Part shown: in pieces, positions 34,672 to 43,741 of the stretch
Numbering within the stretch: the first letter of the stretch is position 1
How the letters are laid out: the number at the start of each line of letters is the position of its first letter
DNA from: an uncultured Bacteroidales bacterium
GTDB lineage: Bacteria; Bacteroidota; Bacteroidia; Bacteroidales; UBA932
Length of the DNA: 49,151 bases
Reading direction: 5' to 3'
Assembly (NCBI GenBank): GCA_900319375.1
Contig: ONOI01000005.1
Location: forward strand, 1 to 49,151
The notes under the pieces: generated by a model
What the model was told of the DNA's origin: nothing
The model's database searches: none
The model's input: the letters and a program-made list of their open reading frames with translations, nothing else
Translations under genes and position numbers: made by a program

Positions 34672-36041
34672 TGAACACCCTGAATAAGGAAATACTCCGG
34701 CTGGCGCTTCCGAGCATACTCGCGAATATAACGGTGCCGCTGGTCGGCATCGTCGACACCGCCGTGGCCGGTCATCTGATCGGGACGGAGGCTGCAGTGT
34801 CGATTGGCGCTATTTCCGTGGGGGCGATGTTCTTTACGCTCCTCTATTGGAACTTCAGCTTCCTCAGGACGGGGACGGGCGGGCTCACAGCCCAGGCTTA
34901 TGGAGCGGGGGACAATCGCGAGGTGGCGAAGATTTTCTGGCGCGGGATGGCGCTGTCCGCCCTTATCGCGCTGGCGATTCTCGCGCTGCAGTGGCCGTTC
35001 CTTAAGCTGGCCGTCCTCTGTACCCAGGCTACCGCGGAGGTGGAAGCGCTCGCCTCGCAGTATTTCCTCATCCGAATCTGGGCCGCGCCCGCGACCGTGG
35101 CTCTGATGACCTTCAGCGGCTGGTTCGTGGGCATGCAGGATTCGATGAGCTCGATGTGGAAGGACCTTATCGTGAACGGGGTAAACATAGTCGCGAGCAT
35201 CATCCTCGGCCGCGGGATCGGCAGCTGGCCGGGGCTTGGCTTTGCCGGCATTGCGCTCGGAACGGTAATCGCGCAGTACTGCGGCCTGCTGTTCTGCGTC
35301 CTCGTCTGCCTCGTCAAGTATGGCCATATCCTCGGCTCGTTCAGGCTCGGCGAACTTGGCCATGCCCTCAGCCGCAGCGAGCTCGGCCCGTATATGAGGA
35401 TGAACGGCAACCTGTTCCTGCGCTCGCTTTCGATGCTGGGCGTCTACATCGGCTACACGCTCATCGCCACGACCATGGGCGACATGCTGCTCGCCTGCTC
35501 GTCCGTGATGATGCAGCTGCTGATGCTGTTCTCCTACTTTACAGACGGCTTCGCCTACGCTGGCGAGGCGCTTGTCGGGCGCTTCATCGGCGCGCGCGAC
35601 GCGGATTCGATGCGCCGCTCGGTGCGTTACGTGTTCGAATGGAGCATGGCGATAGCCGTGGGCTTTATCGGGCTCTATTGGGTCGGGGGAGTGCCGGTCC
35701 TGCGGCTGCTGACCTCCGATCCCGCGGTCGTTGAGGCATGTACGGCCTTTCTCCCATGGTTGATTCTGATGCCGCCGGTCGGCTGCGCAGCCTTTACCTG
35801 GGACGGCGTTTTTCTCGGGGCGACCGCCTCCCGCCCCCTTCGCGACTCCTGCCTCTGGGCTTTCGTAGCCTTCGTGGCGGTCTGGTTCGCACTTAAATGG
35901 TTCGCACTCGGCGGCCCGTCCGTCATGCCCGACCCCGATCGGGCATCCTTGCCCCTTCACCTTTTGATGGTCGCCTATTTCGCCCATCTGCTGGTCCGCG
36001 CCCTTTGGCTTAGCTTCAAGTGGAAGGGTATCCGCAAATAA
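34671..36041 (+). CDS. MATE-family efflux transporter (DinF-like)
   Basis: A 456-residue inner-membrane protein with about twelve hydrophobic segments in two related halves. The N-terminal LPSILANITVPLVGIVDTAVAGHL is a typical MATE/DinF start (AxxVDxAVAGHL). These proteins export cationic drugs or other small molecules in exchange for H+ or Na+. The start codon overlaps the rsgA stop by one base, so translation is coupled. Substrate cannot be inferred. Confidence 0.92.
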   Translation: MNTLNKEILRLALPSILANITVPLVGIVDTAVAGHLIGTEAAVSIGAISVGAMFFTLLYWNFSFLRTGTGGLTAQAYGAGDNREVAKIFWRGMALSALIALAILALQWPFLKLAVLCTQATAEVEALASQYFLIRIWAAPATVALMTFSGWFVGMQDSMSSMWKDLIVNGVNIVASIILGRGIGSWPGLGFAGIALGTVIAQYCGLLFCVLVCLVKYGHILGSFRLGELGHALSRSELGPYMRMNGNLFLRSLSMLGVYIGYTLIATTMGDMLLACSSVMMQLLMLFSYFTDGFAYAGEALVGRFIGARDADSMRRSVRYVFEWSMAIAVGFIGLYWVGGVPVLRLLTSDPAVVEACTAFLPWLILMPPVGCAAFTWDGVFLGATASRPLRDSCLWAFVAFVAVWFALKWFALGGPSVMPDPDRASLPLHLLMVAYFAHLLVRALWLSFKWKGIRK

Positions 36042-36046
36042 ATCGT

Positions 36047-36054
36047 TATATTTG
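36047..36054 (+). promoter_or_regulatory. -7 element directly ahead of polyprenyl synthase gene
   Basis: TATATTTG is an exact TAnnTTTG match whose last base is only 7 bp before the ATG at 36061. Transcription from it would start at or next to the start codon. Confidence 0.45.
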
Positions 36055-36060
36055 AAAGTT

Positions 36061-37017
36061 ATGACAGAAATTAAAGATATTGTATCCAAGCTTTTCGCTG
36101 ATATTCAATTTGAAAAGGAGCCGGCGGGGCTGTATGATCCGCTGAGGTATATGATTTCGATAGGGGGGAAGAGGATACGCCCGACGCTGTGTCTGCTGAC
36201 TTATCTGCTCTATCGCGATGATATCAATGAGGCGATTCTGGAGCCTGCGGCGGCGCTGGAGGAGTTCCACTCCTTTACCCTTATCCACGACGACATAATG
36301 GACAAGTCACCACTTCGCCGCGGTCAGGATACCGTGTGGAAGAAGTGGAATGAGGATACGGCGATACTAAGCGGAGACGTTATGCAGATTGATGCATACA
36401 AGAGGCTGGCGAAAGCTCCGGCAGACAAGATTGGCTCCGCGCTGGACCTCTTTTCGAAGACGGCCGCCCAGGTCTGCGAGGGTCAACAGTACGATATGGA
36501 GTTTGAAAACCGGGCCGAGGTGAAGATGGAGGACTATGCGAAGATGATAGGCCTGAAGACGGCGGTCTTGATTGCGTGTTCGGCGAAGATGGGCGCGCTG
36601 ATTGCAGGGGCTCCGGCGAAGGATTGCGAGGCACTCTATCGATATGGGTACGAACTTGGAATGGCCTTCCAGGTCGCGGACGATTATCTCGACGCCTTCG
36701 GCGACGAAAAGGTGTTCGGAAAGCCTATCGGCGGAGACATAGTGAATAAAAAGAAGAGTTGGCTGACAGTAAGGACCCTGGAGAAGACTTCAGATAAAAA
36801 GGCTTTTCTCGAAGCGATGGAACTCCCGGCTGAGACTCCAGAGCAGAAGGCTGCTAAGATCGCGAAAGTCAAGGCGATTTACGTCGCCTGCGGAGTAGAT
36901 AAAGACGCCAAGGCGGAGATAGTCCGCTACAGCGAGAGGGCGATGGAGGCAGTGAAAGATTTCCAGGCGGAGCCGCTCAGGAATTTTGCAGAAAAACTGG
37001 TAGGACGTGCAAAGTAA
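36061..37017 (+). CDS. Polyprenyl (farnesyl/geranylgeranyl-type) diphosphate synthase
   Basis: A trans-prenyltransferase that condenses IPP with allylic diphosphates. The 318-residue protein has GGKRIRP (IPP binding), the first Asp-rich motif in HDDIMDKSPLRRG, and the second in QVADDYLDAFGD. The residue pattern before the first motif (FHSFTLIHDD) suggests a short-chain product (C15-C20), but chain length cannot be fixed. The ATG at 36061 is chosen over a TTG at 36052 that lies within the -7 element. The U32 gene begins 11 bp before its stop. Confidence 0.93.
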   Translation: MTEIKDIVSKLFADIQFEKEPAGLYDPLRYMISIGGKRIRPTLCLLTYLLYRDDINEAILEPAAALEEFHSFTLIHDDIMDKSPLRRGQDTVWKKWNEDTAILSGDVMQIDAYKRLAKAPADKIGSALDLFSKTAAQVCEGQQYDMEFENRAEVKMEDYAKMIGLKTAVLIACSAKMGALIAGAPAKDCEALYRYGYELGMAFQVADDYLDAFGDEKVFGKPIGGDIVNKKKSWLTVRTLEKTSDKKAFLEAMELPAETPEQKAAKIAKVKAIYVACGVDKDAKAEIVRYSERAMEAVKDFQAEPLRNFAEKLVGRAK

Positions 37018-38245
37018 GGAACTCGAAATAATGTGTCCTGCGGGCAATTTCGAATGTCTGCAGGCGGCGATTCAGGGAGGTGCGGATTCCGTGTATTTCG
37101 GAGTCGGCAACCTCAATATGAGAAGCCGTTCGGCGAATAATTTCGCAGCGGAGGATCTGGCAGAGGTTGTACGCATCTGCCGCAGCGCGGGCGTCAAGAC
37201 CTATCTGACGCTGAATATTTGTCTCTATCCGGAAGATCTGGACGAAATGCGACGCACGCTGGATCTCGCCAAGGAAGCGGGCGTTACGGCAATCATAGCC
37301 TCGGATATAGCGGCGATACAGTATTGTAGGCAAATCGGCCTCGAAGTCCATATCTCGACCCAGCTTTCTATCTCCAATGTAGAGGCGCTTAAGTTCTACG
37401 CCCAGTTCGCCGACGTGGTCGTTCTGGCGCGCGAGCTCAATCTCGGTCAGGTCCGCGAAATATGCGATGCGATTCAGGCCGAGCAGATCAAAGGCCCGTC
37501 GGGGCAGCTCGTCATGGTGGAGATGTTTGCCCACGGCGCCCTCTGTATGGCTATCAGCGGTAAGTGCTACCTGAGCCTCCACACCTACGGCGCCTCCGCA
37601 AACCGCGGAGCGTGTCTGCAGGTCTGCCGCAGGGGCTATGAGGTTACCGATCTCGAAACCGGCACTCAGCTGAATATTGACAATAAATACATAATGTCTC
37701 CGAAGGACCTCTGCACCATCGAGTTTATGGACAAGATGGTAGAGGCCGGGGTGAAGGTCTTCAAGATAGAGGGGCGGGCGCGCAGCGCGGAGTACGTGCG
37801 CCGCTGTGCGGAGTGTTACCGCCAGGCCGCGGACGCCGTCTGCGACGGGTCGTTCACGCCCGAACTCGCCTCCGCGCTCAAGGCCCGCCTCTCCGAGGTA
37901 TTCAACCGCGGATTCTGGGACGGCTACTATCAGGGCGCTTTTCTCGGCGAATGGAGCAGTGTCTACGGCAGCCAGGCCACCCGCCGCAAGGTCTACCTCG
38001 GCAAGGTCACGAACTGGTTCGACCGCATAGGCGTTGCGGAGATTACGGTCGAAACGACCGATCTGAAGAGCGGAGAGACACTGATGGTGATAGGCCGGAC
38101 TACCGGAGTCGAAGAGTTCACGGCCGAGGACATCCGACTCGAATTCGAGCCCGTGGCCGTGGTCCCGAAGGGGAACCGATGTTCGGTCGCCGTGCCCCAC
38201 AAGGTCCACCGTGGAGACAAAGTCTACAAATGGGAAGAAGTATGA
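37007..38245 (+). CDS. Peptidase U32 family protein
   Basis: A 412-residue U32 protein. The GTG at 37007 gives MQSKELEIMCPAGNFECLQAAI, matching the N-termini of relatives (E-I-M-x-P-x-G); the ATG at 37031 would cut into this first strand. The U32 signature is present around VEMFAHGALCMAISGKC, with further conserved Cys (RGACLQVCRRGY) that bind an iron-sulfur cluster in characterised members. Despite the peptidase name, studied relatives (RlhA, TrhP) hydroxylate rRNA or tRNA, so an RNA-modification role is more likely than proteolysis. It overlaps both neighbours, 11 bp upstream and 4 bp downstream. Confidence 0.88.
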   Translation: MQSKELEIMCPAGNFECLQAAIQGGADSVYFGVGNLNMRSRSANNFAAEDLAEVVRICRSAGVKTYLTLNICLYPEDLDEMRRTLDLAKEAGVTAIIASDIAAIQYCRQIGLEVHISTQLSISNVEALKFYAQFADVVVLARELNLGQVREICDAIQAEQIKGPSGQLVMVEMFAHGALCMAISGKCYLSLHTYGASANRGACLQVCRRGYEVTDLETGTQLNIDNKYIMSPKDLCTIEFMDKMVEAGVKVFKIEGRARSAEYVRRCAECYRQAADAVCDGSFTPELASALKARLSEVFNRGFWDGYYQGAFLGEWSSVYGSQATRRKVYLGKVTNWFDRIGVAEITVETTDLKSGETLMVIGRTTGVEEFTAEDIRLEFEPVAVVPKGNRCSVAVPHKVHRGDKVYKWEEV

Positions 38246-39738
38246 AACGTATCATAATCATAATCGCGCTGGCGGCACTTTCGCTTACGGCCGGCGCTGA
38301 ATCGAAGAATTTCAAGCTCGGGAAGTGGGTCGAGATCCACAACGCCATCCTCAAGGAACTCGGGCGTTCGTACGTAGACACTCTCCCGATCGACAAGATG
38401 GAAAGGGCAGCAATCGATGCGATGCTCGCCCAGCTCGACCCGTATACCGTTTTTGTCCCGGCCGAGGACCAGGAAGACTTCCAGCTCCAGATCGGCAAGG
38501 TCTACGGCGGAGTCGGCGCCATCATCTATAAGCCCACGCCCGAGAGCAACGTCGTCATCAACGAGCCGTATGCCGGTTCGCCCGCCGTCAAGGCCGGCCT
38601 CCATGCAGGCGACGAAATCCTCGAAATCGACGGCGCTACTGTCCATGGCCTCGACAGTAAGGCCTGCTCGGACAAGATGCGCGGCGCCCCCGGCACGGAC
38701 GTCAATTTCCTCGTGAAAAAGGTATGGACGGGCGATACCGTAAACGTGGTCGTTACCCGCGAGAAGATCCACCTCCCGGACGTAGAGTATTCGGGCATGC
38801 TGGACGCGACGACCGGCTACATCGCCCAGAGCGGCTTTACCGAAGGCGTCTCGGACGAGATACGCTCGTGTGTCACCGCGCTGAAAAAACAGGGGATGAA
38901 GCGGCTGGTGCTCGATCTTCGCGGCAACGGCGGCGGCCTCATGCAGGAGGCGATCAGAATCGTTTCGATCTTCGTGCCGCGCGGGTCGGTGGTCGTGACC
39001 TCGAAGGGCCGTGACCCGAAGGATGTGGAGGTTTACCGGACCTACGAGGCCCCGCTGGATACGAAGCTCCCGCTGATCGTGCTCGTGGACTCGGGTACCG
39101 CTTCGTCGTCCGAGATCGTGAGCGGAGCGCTGCAGGACCTCGACAGGGCTACGATCATGGGCCGAAGGACTTTCGGCAAAGGCCTGATCCAGAGCCTGAA
39201 GCCCCTCCCGTACGGCGGCCAGCTCAAGGTCACGGTCGGCAAGTACTATACCCCCTCCGGCCGCTGCGTCCAGGCTATCGATTACTCCCACCGCAACCCG
39301 GACGGCAGTGTAAGCCAGATTCCCGATTCTCTTACCCATGAGTTCAGGACCAAGGCCGGCAGGATCGTTCGCGACGGCGGCGGCATCACCCCCGACGTGG
39401 AGCTTGAGGCCCCCGAGTATGGAGACATAGTGTATTCGCTCGTGATGAGAGGTATTGTAGAGCAGTATGCGCTTTATTATCTGAGAAATCATCAGAACAT
39501 CGCCCCCGCCGAGTCGTTTGCTCTCAGCGAGGCCGATTATGAGGGCTTCGTAGCATATGCGAAAGAGCTGCTTCCGGCGAAGGAAAAACCTTTGATGGAA
39601 TCTCTCGAGAGGCTTCAGATCATTCCTTTTATCGAGGAGGAGATAGTTGTAAGGTATTACTATCAGGCGGCAGGTGTCAAACTGCGTCTGCGTTACGACG
39701 ATGCTTTGAAAAAAGCTTTGGTAAGTCCGACGATATGA
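38242..39738 (+). CDS. S41 (C-terminal processing) peptidase, CtpA-like
   Basis: A 498-residue exported serine protease. The ATG at 38242 overlaps the U32 stop and gives a signal peptide (MKRIIIIIALAALSLTAGA). A PDZ domain (~85-175, with the carboxylate-binding YGGVGAII loop and GLHAGDEILEIDG) precedes the S41 catalytic domain. The nucleophile is S288 in SGTASSSEI and the general base K313 in RTFGKG; their spacing of 25 equals that of the Tsp Ser/Lys dyad. It cleaves envelope proteins from the C-terminus. It overlaps rdgB by 4 bp. Confidence 0.93.
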   Translation: MKRIIIIIALAALSLTAGAESKNFKLGKWVEIHNAILKELGRSYVDTLPIDKMERAAIDAMLAQLDPYTVFVPAEDQEDFQLQIGKVYGGVGAIIYKPTPESNVVINEPYAGSPAVKAGLHAGDEILEIDGATVHGLDSKACSDKMRGAPGTDVNFLVKKVWTGDTVNVVVTREKIHLPDVEYSGMLDATTGYIAQSGFTEGVSDEIRSCVTALKKQGMKRLVLDLRGNGGGLMQEAIRIVSIFVPRGSVVVTSKGRDPKDVEVYRTYEAPLDTKLPLIVLVDSGTASSSEIVSGALQDLDRATIMGRRTFGKGLIQSLKPLPYGGQLKVTVGKYYTPSGRCVQAIDYSHRNPDGSVSQIPDSLTHEFRTKAGRIVRDGGGITPDVELEAPEYGDIVYSLVMRGIVEQYALYYLRNHQNIAPAESFALSEADYEGFVAYAKELLPAKEKPLMESLERLQIIPFIEEEIVVRYYYQAAGVKLRLRYDDALKKALVSPTI

Positions 39739-40343
39739 GATTAGTTTTTGCAACAGGAAATAAAGGTAAGCTCCGCGAAGCTTCCGAGATACTTGGCGAC
39801 GAGTTTGAAATTTTGAGCTCGGCTCAGGCCGGCATTACCGAAGATGTCGAAGAGACAGGTCTGACATTAAAAGACAATAGCATCATCAAGGCTGAGTATA
39901 TTTATAGTAGGACCGGGCTTGACTGTTTCGCAGACGATACAGGTCTGGAAGTTGACGCGCTCGGCGGCGCGCCGGGCGTTTTTACCGCCCGCTATGCCGG
40001 CGAGGGCTGCAATTTCGACGACAACATCCGCAAGCTCCTTGCTGAACTCGCTGCTCTCGATGCCGCTTCGGCTGGGACGCCAGTTCCCCGAACCGCGCGC
40101 TTCCGCAGTGTCGTTACCCTCATTATCGGCGGGGAGAAACATTTCTTCGAAGGCGTAATGGAAGGAAAGGTTGCCCTTGAGAAGGCCGGTTGCGGCGGAT
40201 TCGGCTACGATCCGGTGTTCATCGCCGATGAATATCCCGACAAAACAGTCGCGGAACTTCCCGAAGAGACCAAAAACGCCATCTCCCACCGCGGCCGCGC
40301 CCTCCGCGCCATGGCCGCCTGGCTCCGCACCTCAGCAAAGTAG
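39735..40343 (+). CDS. rdgB: XTP/dITP diphosphatase (RdgB/HAM1 family)
   Basis: Removes non-canonical purine nucleoside triphosphates (XTP, ITP, dITP) from the pool. The 202-residue protein has the N-terminal FATGNKGKLREA motif, DDTGLEVDALGGAPGVFTARYAG (parts: ADDTGLEVDAL, APGVFTARYAG), GGFGYDPVF and SHRGRALRA near the end. Length and motifs are normal. It closes a coupled run (36061-40343), and its transcript runs into the GGCGCC repeat array. Confidence 0.96.
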   Translation: MRLVFATGNKGKLREASEILGDEFEILSSAQAGITEDVEETGLTLKDNSIIKAEYIYSRTGLDCFADDTGLEVDALGGAPGVFTARYAGEGCNFDDNIRKLLAELAALDAASAGTPVPRTARFRSVVTLIIGGEKHFFEGVMEGKVALEKAGCGGFGYDPVFIADEYPDKTVAELPEETKNAISHRGRALRAMAAWLRTSAK

Positions 40344-40357
40344 TATCAGGTTATTCC

Positions 40358-40486
40358 GGCGCCATTTTGGGCATTTTTGGCGCGGATCGTCAGGTTTTTT
40401 CCTTTTTCGGCGCCGATTTCAGCTTTTTTGGCGCCGAATGCCTGGTTTTTCCCCTTCCCGGCGCCGTTTTTATGGTTTTTGGCGCC
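40358..40486. repeat. GGCGCC array with 51-bp period
   Basis: Six GGCGCC-type palindromes start at 40358, 40379 (GGCGCG), 40409, 40430, 40460 and 40481. The intervals alternate exactly 21, 30, 21, 30, 21 bp, so the unit is 51 bp repeated two and a half times. The spacers are T-rich on the plus strand and much less conserved than the palindromes. Each 21-bp pair could fold as a 6-bp hairpin with a 15-nt loop. The array fills the gap between convergent rdgB and recO and could act as a two-way transcription stop. Confidence 0.8.
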
Positions 40487-40492
40487 GCTGAC

Positions 40493-40518
40493 CTACCGGG
40501 GCTTCGCCGGGGCGGTAG
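40493..40518 (-). terminator. Hairpin downstream of recO
   Basis: CTACCG (40493-40498) pairs with CGGTAG (40513-40518), with an inner GGC/GCC stem capped by a 3-nt loop. It lies 17 bp past the recO stop on the minus strand. No strong T-run follows on that strand, so it is a weak candidate terminator, perhaps working with the array next to it. Confidence 0.4.
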
Positions 40519-40534
40519 GGAAAACCGAAGGGGA

Positions 40535-41185
40535 TTACCCGAACAACTCGCGGAGGACGGGGAGGGAGCGTATGTTCAGGCGAGAGTCCAGGTGGAAGGA
40601 GAGATATTCCAGAAGGATTTCGGCGATTTCGCTGCGGCGAGCTCCGGAAAGGGGGAGCAGCAGGGCCTGGTCGTAGGGGAGTGTCAGGAGGGCGCTGATG
40701 TCCTCGAGGCGCTCGCCGGCGAAGGGCATCAGGTCTTCGGTCCTGGGGCTGAATCCGAGGGCGGAACTGAGCTCGAGCAGGAACAGAAGGTGGAAGTTCG
40801 CGTAGTCCGCGCCCAGCCGGTCGAGGGTGAGGATGCTGCGGCGGGCCCAGTCGTAGAGTTCCTCGGAGTATTCGCCGTCGCGAAGAACGCGGTACAGAAC
40901 TTCGCTCATGAAAAGGCAGACGGAATTCTTGAGGACGGAGTTTCGGATACCGTTCAGAGGATATTCTGCCCGGAGACCGGAGACGCGCCAAAGATCCGAG
41001 AGGTGATTGTCGCTCACCTCGCCGCTCAAAATGTTAAGGGGCAGGAAGAGGGCCATCGAAGAGGACTTCGAGACGCTTACTATGAAGCTTCGGCGACCGT
41101 ACTCCGCGCTGAGGGTGTGGAGGACCAGCGATTTCTCGCCGACTTTTGTCGTTCCGAGGATGATGAACTCGATAGCCTGCTTCAT
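40535..41185 (-). CDS. recO: DNA repair protein RecO
   Basis: A 216-residue RecO: N-terminal OB fold (~1-80, beginning KQAIEFIILGTTKVGEKSLVL) and a helical C-terminal domain containing the RVLRDGEYSEELYDW segment typical of Bacteroidota. RecO works with RecR and RecF to load RecA on gapped DNA. The zinc-finger cysteines of proteobacterial and Gram-positive forms are absent, as is usual in this phylum. The gene starts 1 bp after the EamA stop on the minus strand, so the two share a transcript. Confidence 0.9.
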   Translation of the reverse strand: MKQAIEFIILGTTKVGEKSLVLHTLSAEYGRRSFIVSVSKSSSMALFLPLNILSGEVSDNHLSDLWRVSGLRAEYPLNGIRNSVLKNSVCLFMSEVLYRVLRDGEYSEELYDWARRSILTLDRLGADYANFHLLFLLELSSALGFSPRTEDLMPFAGERLEDISALLTLPYDQALLLPLSGARRSEIAEILLEYLSFHLDSRLNIRSLPVLRELFG

Positions 41186-41186
41186 A

Positions 41187-42038
41187 TTACTGGTTTCCGA
41201 GCATCAGACAGACCATTCCGGCTAAAAGGATGAGAAGAGCCAGGGACTTGCCACGCAGGTTCTTTTCCTTGAAGATAAGAGCGCCAAAGATGAAGGTGAC
41301 TATTACTGCGCAGCGGCGTACGATAGAGATGACAGACAGCAGAGCTCCTTCGCTGCCGAGGGCAAAGAAATAAGCCATGTCTGCTCCGGTAATCAGGACT
41401 GCAGTTAAAAGCAGCATCCAGTCCCAGCGCAGGGGAGTCTTCTCGCTGGAGACCCCGCGGGCTATAAGAAGGTAGATGCCGACAATTACTGAAATATAAA
41501 GGTTAGTCCAGCTCTGAACGAACAGGGGCTCCATCGATGCCATAATGTGTTTGTCGTAGAGCGCGCTCGCGACACCGGCCGCGATCGAGACTGCGATAGC
41601 AACGTAGCCGGCGCGGCTGCCCGGGCCGGAGGCTTCGCGCCGGCCGGAAAAGCTCATCAGTGCGATCGAGACCAGGGCGAGCGCGACTCCCGCATACTGA
41701 AGCCCGTTAAGTTTCTCCCCGAAAATCAGCAATGACAGAAGAACTACGAAAAACGGACGCGTAGCCTTAAGCGGGGAGACGGTAGTAATAGGGAGAAGTT
41801 TCAGAGCATACATTCCGCTGATCCACGAAGCGCTGACAAGGACGGCCTTTGCCATCAACATCAGATGATGCACCCACGGACCGCTGTAGAGAATCAGACA
41901 AGGTGAGAGCAGAAGAGTACTGATGGCGGTGGCGATGAACAGAACTTCAATAGGTCCGTTCTTCGCGAGAGCCTTTTTCTTAGTTATGTCGTAGAATCCA
42001 AGAAGGAAGGCGGAAAGGAGCGCTAGCCAAAGCCACAT
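41187..42038 (-). CDS. EamA/DMT-family transporter
   Basis: A 283-residue inner-membrane protein with about ten hydrophobic helices in two homologous halves, each ending in a pattern like (I)FGEKL..LQYAGVALALVSI or IFKEKNLRGKSLALLILLAG, which is the EamA signature. Members export amino acids, metabolites or other small solutes. Substrate cannot be assigned. It is the first gene of the EamA-recO unit and is divergent from the CotH gene, with 68 bp between their starts. Confidence 0.88.
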   Translation of the reverse strand: MWLWLALLSAFLLGFYDITKKKALAKNGPIEVLFIATAISTLLLSPCLILYSGPWVHHLMLMAKAVLVSASWISGMYALKLLPITTVSPLKATRPFFVVLLSLLIFGEKLNGLQYAGVALALVSIALMSFSGRREASGPGSRAGYVAIAVSIAAGVASALYDKHIMASMEPLFVQSWTNLYISVIVGIYLLIARGVSSEKTPLRWDWMLLLTAVLITGADMAYFFALGSEGALLSVISIVRRCAVIVTFIFGALIFKEKNLRGKSLALLILLAGMVCLMLGNQ

Positions 42039-42106
42039 ACCTGCTGAGAATTTTATCCAAAGTAAGCCAAAAAATCACTATCTTGCAACTCCATATGCGT
42101 TTGGAA

Positions 42107-43741
42107 ATGAAAAGATTTTTATACATGGTGGCCGCTGCGGCGCTTCTGCTCGTATCCTGCGAGGAGAAGGAGCAGCTGATTGAGCAGATCAAGCCTCAGC
42201 CCGCCGGCTTTCCCCAGTTCCTTGCCGCTTACAAGGCAGGACATACATACTATGAAAAGACGATAACCCCGTCGGAGTTGAGTCTGACTCTGGACGATGA
42301 CCGTGAGATTCACCTGAATGTTTCAGAATTGATATTCGAGGATTGTACAAACACGTCTCCGAAGGTGGTTGCTTTCGATCAGAACAACAAATATCTGGTA
42401 GGAGGAGAACCTATAGGAATCACCCGAAATGTAGCTCTGAAAGACGAGGATGCGTATCCTTTTTACATCTATCTGAAAAGTAACGGAGTCCATGCCCGCC
42501 TCAGCAACGGCAACCACATCATCCTGCCTTACAAGGAAAAGACCGTAGAGCCGGAGCCCCCGACACCGGAACCTAAGGTAAAGGAACTCCCGAAGGTCTA
42601 TCTTAGAACGGACGACGGAAAGACCATCACCAGCAAGGTAGACTACAAGCCCGGAACCATCGAGATCAAAGACCCGGACCACAAATTCTGGAACACTGAA
42701 TATTTCTCCGGAAGGATGCAGATCAGGGGCAGGGGAAACAGCACCTGGGATCCGTGGGGAAAGCCCAAACTTCCCTTCATGATCAAACTCGAGGAGAAGG
42801 CAAAACTGTTCGATCTTTCGAACGACAAATCTTGGAACCTTCTTGCAAACTGGGTGGATAAGTCCCTTCTTAGGAACCGCGTGTGCTTCGAACTTTCGAA
42901 GATAGTCGGTATGTCGTGGACCCCGAAAGCCGTCCCGGTTGAGGTGTATCTTAACGGAACATACTTCGGAGTGTACGATTTCATCGAACATAAAAAAGTA
43001 TCGAAGGAAAGGGTGAACATCAATGTCGATGCCGGAGACATGTACTTCGAAATCGAATCCAACCTCGACGAGCCGGTATGCTGGACTACAGCCCACGGCC
43101 ACCCCATTATGTTCAAGGATCCGGAACTGCCTACCGAAGCCCAGCAGAATGAGGCGAAGCAGTTCTTCAAAGATTTCGAGGACGCTCTTTGGGCAGGAGA
43201 GTATCAGGATGTCTATCAGCAGTATATCGACGTAGATTCTTTCATCAATTACTTCATAGTCGAGGAATTCTCCAAAGACGTCGACGGTAATCTCCGTAAG
43301 AGTACGTTCCTTACCCTCCCTAAGGGCGGGAAACTCGAGATGTATCATCTCTGGGACTTCGATATTAGTCTGGGAAACTGCGACTACTATGGAGACGGAA
43401 AGCAGCCCTGGGAAGGCTGGTGGATCAAGGACCAGAATATGTACGGCCGTAACCACGGCTGGTTCTACCGCCTCTTCAAGGATCCGGAGTTCGTAAAGAT
43501 GGTTAAGCAGCGCTGGAACGAAGTGTATCCTGAATTCCAGAGGTTCTACAATCAGATCGATGTGATGGTTGAGGATATGGGAGATGCTCCCCAGCGCAAC
43601 CACGACAGATGGAAGAGGCTCAACACCTACGACTGGCCTCAGTACAAGGTCACCGGTTCATATCAGGGCGAGGTCGACTGGCTGAAGGAGAACTACCGCA
43701 AGCGCCTCAATTGGATGAACACAAACATCAACAAACTCTAA
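42107..43741 (+). CDS. CotH-kinase family surface lipoprotein
   Basis: A 544-residue lipoprotein. The ATG at 42107 gives a signal peptide with lipobox LVSC followed by EEKEQ, an acidic surface-export type stretch. Residues ~20-150 form a small beta domain and a Pro/Glu linker ([11 protein letters not shown]). The CotH kinase domain spans ~165-540, with RGRGNSTWD near the start, [29 protein letters not shown], and the metal-binding WDFDISLGN motif. CotH, known from Bacillus spore coat, is an atypical protein kinase; relatives are found widely in non-sporing bacteria with unknown targets. The gene stops on the first base of uvrA (TAATG), so they are coupled. Confidence 0.87.
   Translation: MKRFLYMVAAAALLLVSCEEKEQLIEQIKPQPAGFPQFLAAYKAGHTYYEKTITPSELSLTLDDDREIHLNVSELIFEDCTNTSPKVVAFDQNNKYLVGGEPIGITRNVALKDEDAYPFYIYLKSNGVHARLSNGNHIILPYKEKTVEPEPPTPEPKVKELPKVYLRTDDGKTITSKVDYKPGTIEIKDPDHKFWNTEYFSGRMQIRGRGNSTWDPWGKPKLPFMIKLEEKAKLFDLSNDKSWNLLANWVDKSLLRNRVCFELSKIVGMSWTPKAVPVEVYLNGTYFGVYDFIEHKKVSKERVNINVDAGDMYFEIESNLDEPVCWTTAHGHPIMFKDPELPTEAQQNEAKQFFKDFEDALWAGEYQDVYQQYIDVDSFINYFIVEEFSKDVDGNLRKSTFLTLPKGGKLEMYHLWDFDISLGNCDYYGDGKQPWEGWWIKDQNMYGRNHGWFYRLFKDPEFVKMVKQRWNEVYPEFQRFYNQIDVMVEDMGDAPQRNHDRWKRLNTYDWPQYKVTGSYQGEVDWLKENYRKRLNWMNTNINKL

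Noticed and set aside
34629-36089. 486-codon antisense frame over the MATE gene
   Set aside because: Its product is unusually rich in charged residues and repetitive, as expected for the reverse of a hydrophobic membrane protein. The sense frame is a full MATE transporter.
40358-40486. CRISPR-like array
   Set aside because: The repeated unit is only 6 bp of palindrome, spacers are T-rich and related to one another, and no cas genes are near.
40367-41233. 288-codon plus-strand frame across the GGCGCC array and recO
   Set aside because: Most of it is the reverse of recO, which is clearly genuine; the first part is just translated repeat.
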